Source: Pseudomonadota bacterium
GTDB lineage: Bacteria > Desulfobacterota > Desulfobacteria > Desulfobacterales > RPRI01
Direction of reading: 5' to 3'
DNA length: 5,090 bases
Assembly: GCA_018819005.1 (NCBI GenBank)
Contig: JAHJQU010000090.1
Span: 1-5,090, forward strand
Shown here one piece after another: positions 1 to 5,090 of this stretch (position 1 is the stretch's first letter; each line of letters opens with the position of its first letter). Under the pieces are notes generated by a model. The model ran no database searches and was not told the origin of the DNA. It saw only the letters and a program-made list of their open reading frames with translations. The translations under genes were made by a program, and so were the position numbers.

Positions 1-846
1 TATTCCTACCTCTTCCGGAGTCTGCCAGTTGAGCATGAAATGAACTCCTTCTCTTTGTGTATCCGTCGTCACTACCGGGTTTGAAACCGGAGCAAGAAGA
101 CATCCATCGTCTCCCGGAGGAACTATCATATTCAATGCAGCAGGCACCTTTTTCAAAAGTTTTTCGATAAGCCCGAACTCGTCGTTCCATGGAGTTCGCA
201 ATAGAGAGCGCGCGCGGCAGGAGCAGACCAAGCCTATCTTGAGCGCGGCCATTAACGGATCGGAAGCCCTTGAGATCGAGCTTATGACTGCAATTCCGAC
301 TGCCTTGCTGAGAAAACAGGACTGAGCCGTTTTTTCGGTTATGCCTCCTATCGCGACAACAGGCAGGGAAACCTTTTCGGCAATCGATTGAAGGCCCGAA
401 AGCCCGGTCGCTTTTTTTGCGTCTTCCTTGGTGCTGGTGGCGAAAACAGGGCCTGCTCCGATATAATCGCAATCTGAAAGAACAGTTCTCCCAAGCTCGT
501 CTATATTTGAGACGGAGATGCCTATTATGGCTTCAGCGCCCAGAATTTTTCTCGCGACAGCAGGAGATTCGTCATCCTGACCCAGGTGAACTCCGTCTGC
601 AGTCAAAGCTTTGGCGAGAAGGATGTTATCGTTTACTATAAACGGTACGCCATTGCATTTGCAGAAATCTCTGATTTCTTCAGCCTCCCTGTAACAACCT
701 GAAGAAAAGGACTTGTTCCTGTACTGGATGATCGTCGCCCCTGCCCTGATGGCGATCTTCGCCTGATCAAAGGGCTCGATTGCAGGCGCTTTGTCGTCTG
801 TTATGAAATAAAAACGAAGGGATTTTTTAAGGTCTTGTTTCAGCAT
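1..846 (-). CDS. thiE: ThiE-ThiL fusion: thiamine-phosphate synthase joined to thiamine-monophosphate kinase (3' end outside window)
   Basis: The first 282 codons are visible without a stop. Residues about 10-215 are a ThiE TIM barrel, which joins HMP diphosphate and the thiazole phosphate to give thiamine monophosphate. Visible ThiE motifs are QYRNK (41-45), VND (71-73), HLGQDD (87-92), the substrate loop GPVFATSTK (132-140), VVAIGGIT near 167 and the phosphate-binding VISSIS near 187. From about residue 221 the sequence becomes a ThiL N-terminus: NDEFGLIEKL, then PGDDG (244-248), VTTD (259-262) and EGVHF (266-270), the ATP/metal-binding start of the kinase that makes thiamine diphosphate. 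The linker is very short and shows no separate thiL start. The start is ATG at 846, with AGGAGG 8 nt upstream; the frame stays open to a stop at 916-918 but the region before ATG does not look like ThiE. One cytoplasmic protein would carry out two consecutive steps. Whether the ThiL half is complete cannot be seen here. Confidence 0.92.
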   Translation of the reverse strand, partial: MLKQDLKKSLRFYFITDDKAPAIEPFDQAKIAIRAGATIIQYRNKSFSSGCYREAEEIRDFCKCNGVPFIVNDNILLAKALTADGVHLGQDDESPAVARKILGAEAIIGISVSNIDELGRTVLSDCDYIGAGPVFATSTKEDAKKATGLSGLQSIAEKVSLPVVAIGGITEKTAQSCFLSKAVGIAVISSISRASDPLMAALKIGLVCSCRARSLLRTPWNDEFGLIEKLLKKVPAALNMIVPPGDDGCLLAPVSNPVVTTDTQREGVHFMLNWQTPEEVGI

Positions 847-941
847 CCTCTCAACCTCCTCGATATATCTTTTGACGTTCTGACAGGTTTTCCTTTCACC
901 GGAATTCTTTCCGCCTCAGGCAGATTGACCCCTTGAATCAA
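840..941 (-). other. Doubtful 33-codon reading frame between the HD gene and thiE-thiL
   Basis: Directly after the TAA of the HD-domain gene the same frame stays open for 34 sense codons and ends in a TGA that overlaps the thiE start as ATGCTGA. From a TTG at 941 it would give a basic 33-residue peptide containing PEAERIPVKGKPV and TSKDISRRLRGC. A GTG at 899 preceded by GGAAAG at a 7-nt distance is another possible start, for about 19 residues. The overlap with the next start resembles translational coupling, but a run this long without a stop is not rare by chance. I recognise no family. It could be a tiny coupled peptide, a remnant of a longer HD protein, or nothing. Confidence 0.25.
855..860 (-). 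promoter_or_regulatory. Ribosome binding site of thiE-thiL
   Basis: AGGAGG reads on the minus strand, 8 nt before the ATG at 846. This perfect Shine-Dalgarno sequence fixes the start of the fusion gene. It lies in the 98-nt gap after the HD-domain gene, where I see no TPP riboswitch and no clear promoter. Confidence 0.85.
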
Positions 942-944
942 ATA

Positions 945-1505
945 TTATTCAAAGAGAATCATCCATGATCTGAATTTTTCAGCAGAGCCGTTCCCGTAGG
1001 ATTCAAGTGTGCGTATAATATTTTTTTCCGAATTCTTTATTACTATGAGGTTCCGGTCTTTTGAAAAGAACTTATCCGCATAACATATTACCTGTTCTTC
1101 TATTGATACCGGAATCATATCACGCGCAGGAATCGGAAGTCCGCTTTTTACAATCTCTTCAGCCGATATGCCGGCTCCCATATGTCTGTCGCATACAAGG
1201 GCGTGTCCCGGGAGGCCGGCTTTTTCCAGAATCTCACGGCCGAGGAATCCGTGGCAGACGTATGGGTGCGCCCCGAAGCAGCCGAGCTGTGGTGTCTTCG
1301 TTTTAAAAATTCCAATATCGTGCAGAATGGCCGCTTCTTCAATAAATCCCATATCAGGGTTAAGATGAGGCACTTTCCCTGCTGCATCGATCGCTTTTTG
1401 CGCAACATGCTCGCCGTGCTTTAGAAGGATTTCAAATGTTTTTGAATCACGATCATAGTATTCACAAAGTATATCAACCGGGTTGATTGAATGTTTCTGC
1501 AGCAT
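945..1505 (-). CDS. HD-domain (HDIG) metal-dependent phosphohydrolase, substrate unknown
   Basis: A 186-residue soluble protein of the HD superfamily, whose members hydrolyse phosphate esters with one or two bound metal ions. The metal ligands can be placed as a histidine in KHGEHV (H30 or H33), the HD pair in LHDIG (H62, D63), histidines at 80, 85, 101 and 108 (CDRHMG) and an aspartate in CYADKF (D144). The N-terminal pattern NPVDILCEYYDRDSKTFEIL followed by the first histidine is usual for stand-alone HDIG proteins of this size, so the protein looks full length. It begins 23 nt after prfB and is probably cotranscribed with it. The ATG at 1505 has only a weak ribosome site, so translation may depend on coupling to prfB. 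No other domain is present and the substrate cannot be read from the sequence. Confidence 0.85.
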   Translation of the reverse strand: MLQKHSINPVDILCEYYDRDSKTFEILLKHGEHVAQKAIDAAGKVPHLNPDMGFIEEAAILHDIGIFKTKTPQLGCFGAHPYVCHGFLGREILEKAGLPGHALVCDRHMGAGISAEEIVKSGLPIPARDMIPVSIEEQVICYADKFFSKDRNLIVIKNSEKNIIRTLESYGNGSAEKFRSWMILFE

Positions 1506-1528
1506 GTAAAATATCCATTATCTTTAGT

Positions 1529-2627
1529 TTAAGCCTTTCTGGCAAGAAGAACGCCCTCTATGAAAGGATCAATTGCTCCGTCAAGGACACTGCTTACATT
1601 TCCTGTTTCAAGATTTATCCTGTGATCCTTGATCATCTGGTATGGATGCAGAACGTATGACCTGATCTGGCTGCCCCAGGCTATTTCTTCCTTGCCGTCA
1701 TGCATCTCCTGCAGTTTGTCATCCTGCTTCTGTTTCTCTAACTGGTAAAGGCGCGATTTTAAGACAGTCATTGCCATTTCCTTATTCCGGTGCTGAGACC
1801 TTTCCTGCTGGCACTGAACAACTATGCCTGAGGGCATGTGGGTAATCCTGACCGCGCTGCTTGTTTTGTTTACATGCTGCCCCCCTGCACCGCTCGCTCT
1901 GAAGACATCTACCCTTAAATCCTTTTCATCGACATCGATGGCTATTTCGTTGTCGAGTTCGGGATATACAAAAACGGAAGCAAAGGAGGTGTGCCTTTTC
2001 CCGTTTGCATTAAAAGGCGATATTCTTACAAGGCGATGGACTCCTTTTTCGGTTTTTAAATATCCGTAAGCGTATTCACCTTCGGCCATGAAGGTTACGC
2101 TTTTGATTCCGGCCTCGTCACCGGGCTGAAAATCGATAAGGTTGAATTTGAAACCTTTTCTTTCGACCCATCTTGCATACATCCTGAAAAGTATTTCGGC
2201 CCAGTCCTGTGCTTCGGTTCCACCGGCGCCTGCGTTTATCGAAACAATGGCATTGTTCTGGTCATCCTCTCCGTCAAGCATGAGATCAAGGGAGGCTTTT
2301 TTAATTTTATCTCTTATATTCTGGAGCTGGCTGGATACTTCTTCAATGACGGACGAGTCGGACTCTTCCATAGCCAGATTAAACATGATTTCGCTTTCTT
2401 CAAAATCTGTGGCGAGCTTATTGAAACTGTCTATCTTGCTTGAAAGAAGCCTTCTCTCTTTCAGAAGGGGCGTCGCTTTATCATGGCTTTCCCAGAAGTT
2501 ATCTTTTGAGATAAGGAATTCGATCTCATTCAATCTTTTTTCTTTGTTATCTAAGTCAAAGATAGCCTTTCAGCTCAATTATTTTCTGGTTTATATCCTT
2601 TATGCTCTGTTTAAGGTCTAAAGACAT
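1529..2627 (-). CDS. prfB: Peptide chain release factor 2 (RF2), expressed by +1 programmed frameshift
   Basis: RF2 recognises UAA and UGA stop codons and triggers peptide release on the ribosome. The gene is in two frames: ATG at 2627 opens 23 codons ending GYL, then an in-frame TGA (2556-2558); slipping forward by one base at CTT-TGA-C gives GAC and an open frame of 342 codons to the TAA at 1529. The product is 365 residues, the same length as E. coli RF2. Visible landmarks, in full-length numbering, are the GAGGTEAQDW segment (about 132-141), the codon-recognition tripeptide SPF (203-205), and the catalytic GGQ (248-250) in RASGAGGQHVNKTSS. SPF rather than PxT separates it from RF1. AGGAGG lies 7 nt before the ATG. 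lnt ends 27 nt upstream and the HD gene starts 23 nt downstream, so this is an operon. A start at the TTG at 2533 would drop the N-terminal helix and is not credible. Confidence 0.97.
2555..2570 (-). promoter_or_regulatory. prfB autoregulatory +1 frameshift site
   Basis: The minus strand reads AAAGGC-TAT-CTT-TGA-C. CTT-TGA-C is the classical slippery site: when RF2 is scarce the ribosome pauses at UGA and the peptidyl-tRNA slips from CUU to UUU, so RF2 limits its own synthesis. The C after UGA makes it a weak stop. The stimulatory internal Shine-Dalgarno element, AGGGGG in E. coli, is here AAAGGC at the same distance, which pairs more weakly with 16S rRNA. Confidence 0.93.
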
Positions 2628-2634
2628 ATCACTA

Positions 2635-2640
2635 CCTCCT
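2635..2640 (-). promoter_or_regulatory. Ribosome binding site of prfB
   Basis: AGGAGG lies 7 nt before the ATG at 2627, inside the 27-nt gap after lnt. It settles that translation starts in the first, 23-codon frame and therefore must shift at the TGA. Confidence 0.9.
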
Positions 2641-2654
2641 TAAGTTCAAATCTC

Positions 2655-4256
2655 TCATTTTGTTTTTATCAGTAAAGTTACTGCTGCAGCGGCAAGGCAG
2701 ATAAATGCGAAAAGATCGCCGAACCGTGTATAAAAAGTTATTTCTTCTAATATCGGGACATTTCTTGTCATAGCCGCGTCTTCAAAAATGGGAGTGGATG
2801 CTATAATCCTTCCCGAAGGATCTATAAATCCGCTGATTCCTGTATTTGCCGCCCTTACCAATGCCCGCCTGTTTTCAACAGCCCTGAATACAGCCATTGA
2901 AAAATGCTGATATGGGGCGCTTGTTTTTCCGTACCATGCATCATTTGTAATATTTACAAGCAAGCCCGCGCCGTTTTTGACTTCAGCCCTTGACAGATAA
3001 GGGAATATCAGTTCGTAGCATATCAGCACGCCTATGCTATGACCGTTCAAACTAATGGTGGCGCCTTTTTTGCCCGGCCGGAAATCACCCACATTTTCAA
3101 CTATCTTTCCAAGAAAAGGCAGCCATTTTTTTAAAGGCACATATTCACCAAAAGGGACAAGATGGACTTTATCATATTTTCCGGAAACTTTCCCATCTGG
3201 ACCTACCAGATATGCGCTGTTGTAATACTCAATATTATCCTTGTTCCGTATAAATGAAGGGCTGCCTATCAAAAAACTCACCCCGGTTTCAGCAACGCTA
3301 CTCTGAACCATTTCAGTCAGGCCGGTATCATACAAAAAATAAAAAGGGGCTGCAGTTTCAGGCCACACAACAAGATCCGGTTTTTCTGCAATAACAGAAC
3401 CGGATAAATCCAGATATTTTTTTACAGCTGAATACTGTAATGCCGGGTCCCATTTTTCTGATTGTCCAATGTTTCCCTGTATTACCGAAATCCTTGCCTT
3501 ATGAGAAGCCGAAACTGTTTTATCCGTTATTTCTATCCGGTTTTTACCATAAAACCATACAAATGTCAGTGCAAAAATGAATATGAGCGCAGATGACGCA
3601 AAATGGACTCCCGAAACCTTTTTTCCCCACCAGCCTGATTTAGTCAGGTATAGAAAACCAATAAGAACCGCTGCATTGGATAATATGAGCAGGAAAGATA
3701 CTCCATATGAACCTAATATATCTGAAACCTGTATTATATGCAATGACTTATACTGGGAATATGCGGTCAGTTCCCACGGAAAACCTGTAAACAGAAAGGA
3801 TCTGACATATTCAAGCGAAACCCATAGAGCAGGGATCATAAAAAAAAGCATCAAAGGCTTCAGTGTTATCCGGGTTAATAAGCCGGAAAATAAAGCGATA
3901 TAGAGCGACAGATAGAATGAAAAGAGAAACAGTATCGGTATAGACAGGTAAATCGGAAGATGGCCATATGTTTCCATGGTATAGGAAAGCCAGTAGAGGA
4001 GCGTAATATTATGAACAAGACCTGTCAGCAGGCCGATCTTAAAGCCGTCTTTGAATCGCAGGTCTTTTGCGGCAATTATAAGGGGGGCAAGTGCAAACCA
4101 GGCAAGCCATGAAAGGCTGGTGTGAGGAAAAGAACCTGTGAGGAGTAAGCCGCTTGTTATGGCTAATATTATTTTGTTCTTGTCAATTTTCTGCAATATG
4201 AAGTTTCTTTTTTCCGGGCTGTGCCAATTCTCGGGTTTTACGATACCGTCAATCAT
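2655..4256 (-). CDS. lnt: Apolipoprotein N-acyltransferase Lnt
   Basis: Lnt is an inner-membrane enzyme that transfers an acyl chain from a phospholipid to the N-terminal cysteine of lipoproteins, the last step of their maturation. From the ATG at 4256 it has 533 residues. Hydrophobic segments fall near 29-44, 48-63, 72-92, 100-127, 135-155, 185-205 and 222-237, followed by a periplasmic nitrilase-type domain (about 254-500) and a last membrane helix (514-530). The Glu-Lys-Cys triad is intact: E300 in VWPETAAPF, K363 in YDKVHLVPFGEYVP and C413 in VLICYELIFP; NITNDAWYG (435-443) is also typical. The frame extends to a GTG at 4283, giving 542 residues, but those extra codons and the first few after ATG are made of repeat-element sequence. 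ATG at 4256 has GAAGG only 4 nt before it. A later start such as the TTG near 4196 is possible, because family similarity begins only near residue 26. prfB follows after 27 nt. Confidence 0.95.
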   Translation of the reverse strand: MIDGIVKPENWHSPEKRNFILQKIDKNKIILAITSGLLLTGSFPHTSLSWLAWFALAPLIIAAKDLRFKDGFKIGLLTGLVHNITLLYWLSYTMETYGHLPIYLSIPILFLFSFYLSLYIALFSGLLTRITLKPLMLFFMIPALWVSLEYVRSFLFTGFPWELTAYSQYKSLHIIQVSDILGSYGVSFLLILSNAAVLIGFLYLTKSGWWGKKVSGVHFASSALIFIFALTFVWFYGKNRIEITDKTVSASHKARISVIQGNIGQSEKWDPALQYSAVKKYLDLSGSVIAEKPDLVVWPETAAPFYFLYDTGLTEMVQSSVAETGVSFLIGSPSFIRNKDNIEYYNSAYLVGPDGKVSGKYDKVHLVPFGEYVPLKKWLPFLGKIVENVGDFRPGKKGATISLNGHSIGVLICYELIFPYLSRAEVKNGAGLLVNITNDAWYGKTSAPYQHFSMAVFRAVENRRALVRAANTGISGFIDPSGRIIASTPIFEDAAMTRNVPILEEITFYTRFGDLFAFICLAAAAVTLLIKTK

Positions 4257-4258
4257 GA
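4236..4258 (-). repeat. Direct repeat copy 2, overlapping the start of lnt
   Basis: This 23-bp segment matches 4373-4395 at 21 of 23 positions in the same orientation; both contain TCATGATTGACGG followed by TCGTAAAA on the minus strand. It contains the ATG at 4256 and the first codons of lnt. The two copies bracket the inverted repeat and could be a target duplication or parts of a larger repeat unit. Confidence 0.85.
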
Positions 4259-4261
4259 TGC

Positions 4262-4382
4262 CTTCGTAAAAAGTCGTTCTCACACAAAGATCACGGAGAA
4301 CACAAAGAAAAACCTGAATGTTTTCAATAGGCCTTTCTTCGTGTCTTTGTGCCTTCGTGTGAAAAATTGGCTTTTTACGAAG
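4262..4382. repeat. Imperfect inverted repeat (54-bp arms, 13-nt loop), intergenic repeat or MITE-like element
   Basis: The arms are 4262-4315 and 4329-4382, with a short loop between them. The outer 12 bp are perfect inverted matches (CTTCGTAAAAAG and CTTTTTACGAAG); inside, after a poorly matched stretch, the arms match imperfectly with small gaps around blocks like TCACAC-AAG and CACAAAG/CACGAAG, and end in matching CCT/AGG. No open frame or transposase lies inside. It fills almost the whole gap between the FecR gene and lnt. It resembles dispersed palindromic repeats built from CACGAAG and CACAAAG blocks that I associate with Desulfobacterota genomes; that family link is from memory and unverified. 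In RNA the arms could form a long hairpin. Confidence 0.75.
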
Positions 4383-4384
4383 CC
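4361..4384 (-). terminator. Possible weak intrinsic terminator after the FecR gene
   Basis: Eleven nucleotides after the FecR stop codon the minus strand reads GGCTT, a 6-nt loop, AAGCC, then AATTTTTC. A 5-bp stem and five T residues make a weak intrinsic terminator. It sits in the outer end of the inverted repeat, so the long hairpin would compete with it. Confidence 0.3.
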
Positions 4385-4395
4385 GTCAATCATGA
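4373..4395 (-). repeat. Direct repeat copy 1, directly after the FecR stop codon
   Basis: This 23-bp copy begins at the base after the FecR-gene TAG (4396-4398) and overlaps the outer end of the inverted repeat. It differs from the copy at 4236-4258 at two adjacent positions (CT against TA on the minus strand). Confidence 0.85.
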
Positions 4396-5090
4396 CTATT
4401 TTATTATTATAGAACTGGTGTTCGCAGTAGCATCATTACCTATTGCCACATTTGTCACATTTGAGGCTGAACCCTCATTTACGATAACCCCTTGTATTTT
4501 GGATCCTTTAATCTTTATAGTACCGAGGTTTGCTTCACTTCCTTTTCCTATGGCGACATTTGTCAGGTTGTTTCCGGAAAACTTGTTAATGATTACGCTT
4601 CCCTGTGATATGTCGGATCCTATAGAACCCCCCAGTTCATTTTGAATCTTATTAATTTCATCCGCCGAGATTTTTTCTACAGTAGATGGAAGAGAATCCT
4701 GCCGGACAATTGTTTTTTCATAATCTGAAAGGACGGTGATTTTATCCGGCCATAATATATTTGTAACTTCAAGGCTTGTTTTTGCAAGGGCCGATATTTC
4801 CGTTACGCCGGGTTTAGCAGTTATGACAAAATCGGATCCCCTGACTCCTGCAACGGCTGTATTTGTTTTTACTTTAAATTCCGAGGAGTTGAAATTGGAC
4901 ATTTTCGTCACCAGGTAGCGGGCTTTTCCAATGGCCATGTTTATAAGGGAAAATCTTGTTTTCATTTTGGGATCGTAAACGCTTTTTGTAAGTTCCAGCT
5001 TTGTTCCTGAAGCAAGAATTAATTTACTTTCATCATTCAAAAGGATCTCAATGCGTCCCTTTTTTTGTGTGATAACAGTGTCTCTTTCAA
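4396..5090 (-). CDS. FecR-domain protein with C-terminal AIG-type repeats (5' end outside window)
   Basis: The frame is open from the right edge to a TAG at 4396, giving 230 full codons. An apparent start at 5040 is an internal TTG: the upstream 16 codons (ERDTVITQKKGRIEIL) already belong to the FecR domain. The domain pattern is clear: GRIEILLNDESKLILASGT, LELTKSVYDP, a SLINMAIGKARY strand, and the hallmark VKTNTAVAGVRGSDFVI (codons near 4824-4875). FecR domains are mostly periplasmic; some are regulators of ECF sigma factors, others are surface or structural proteins. After a charged linker (STVEKISADEINKIQNEL) come two 31-residue repeats, each with TNVAIG and ending in IK. There is no membrane segment in the visible part; a signal peptide would lie outside the window. 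It is not evidently an iron-dicitrate regulator, since no sigma factor or TonB receptor gene is nearby. Confidence 0.87.
   Translation of the reverse strand, partial: ERDTVITQKKGRIEILLNDESKLILASGTKLELTKSVYDPKMKTRFSLINMAIGKARYLVTKMSNFNSSEFKVKTNTAVAGVRGSDFVITAKPGVTEISALAKTSLEVTNILWPDKITVLSDYEKTIVRQDSLPSTVEKISADEINKIQNELGGSIGSDISQGSVIINKFSGNNLTNVAIGKGSEANLGTIKIKGSKIQGVIVNEGSASNVTNVAIGNDATANTSSIIIK
4399..4599 (-). repeat. Two tandem 31-residue protein repeats in the FecR protein
   Basis: Unit 1 lies at 4507-4599 and unit 2 at 4399-4491, separated by five codons (GSKIQ), a period of 36 residues. They share 16 of 31 residues on the pattern V-I-x-N, then N-x-TNVAIG, A-N and I-x-IK. The core is also alike in DNA, ACAAATGT followed by GC and ATAGG, which suggests duplication. 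The short AIG-x-x-A-x-A spacing recalls head repeats of trimeric autotransporters and other beta-solenoids; that resemblance is inference. Confidence 0.8.

Noticed and set aside
417..641. Plus-strand 74-codon frame opposite thiE
   Set aside because: It is antisense to conserved ThiE motifs and its arginine- and leucine-rich translation looks non-biological.
847..944. TPP riboswitch before thiE-thiL
   Set aside because: Only scattered GGGG and CCTGAG words are present; the CTGAGA and ACCTGAT core blocks of the THI element are missing and the gap is too short for a full aptamer plus expression platform.
1061..1424. Overlapping plus-strand frames opposite the HD gene
   Set aside because: They are short, mutually overlapping and antisense to a gene with intact catalytic motifs; none resembles a protein family.
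2556..2558. In-frame TGA near the start of prfB taken as a nonsense mutation
   Set aside because: It lies in the conserved CTT-TGA-C frameshift context, and the +1 frame restores a full 365-residue RF2.
2142..2621. 159-codon plus-strand open frame opposite prfB
   Set aside because: It is wholly antisense to a certain gene, has no family-like motifs and no ribosome binding site, and reflects the codon pattern of prfB.
4236..4395. Insertion sequence with transposase
   Set aside because: The element is about 160 bp and has no open frame; at most it is a non-autonomous repeat.
4236..4395. CRISPR array
   Set aside because: There are only two direct copies, with 114 bp between them occupied by a palindrome; there is no regular repeat-spacer pattern.

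Overview
The window is one polarity of genes: every gene I can support lies on the minus strand, so transcription runs from high to low coordinates. In that order it holds the 3' part of a FecR-domain gene, a palindromic repeat element, lnt, prfB, a small HD-domain hydrolase gene, and the 5' part of a thiE-thiL fusion cut off by the left edge. No gene on the plus strand is convincing; the open frames there are antisense shadows.

Organism: an apolipoprotein N-acyltransferase and a FecR-domain protein point to a diderm (Gram-negative) bacterium with an outer membrane and lipoproteins. Base composition is moderate. The intergenic repeat built from blocks such as CACGAAGGCACAAAGACACG, the FecR protein with AIG repeats and the lnt-prfB order remind me of Desulfobacterota (deltaproteobacterial sulfate or metal reducers). 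That placement is inference and unverified.

Layout. 4396-5090: FecR-domain protein with two 31-residue C-terminal repeats, N-terminus outside the window. 4236-4395: an intergenic element made of a 23-bp direct repeat flanking a 54-bp imperfect inverted repeat; its lower end runs into the 5' end of lnt. 2655-4256: lnt, with all catalytic residues. 1529-2627: prfB (release factor 2), which needs the classical +1 programmed frameshift at CTT-TGA-C. 945-1505: HD-domain hydrolase of unknown substrate. 847-944: a short gap that carries a strong ribosome binding site for the next gene and a doubtful 33-codon reading frame. 1-846: ThiE domain joined without a break to the start of a ThiL domain.

How they fit: lnt, prfB and the HD gene are separated by only 23-27 nt and are very probably one transcript; thiE-thiL follows after 98 nt and may belong to it. 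The functions (lipoprotein maturation, translation termination, an unknown hydrolase, thiamine diphosphate synthesis) are housekeeping and do not form a pathway. I see no defence system, CRISPR array, transposase or RNA gene. The points most worth a second look are the thiE-thiL fusion, the repeat element that may supply the start of lnt, and the repeat tail of the FecR protein.
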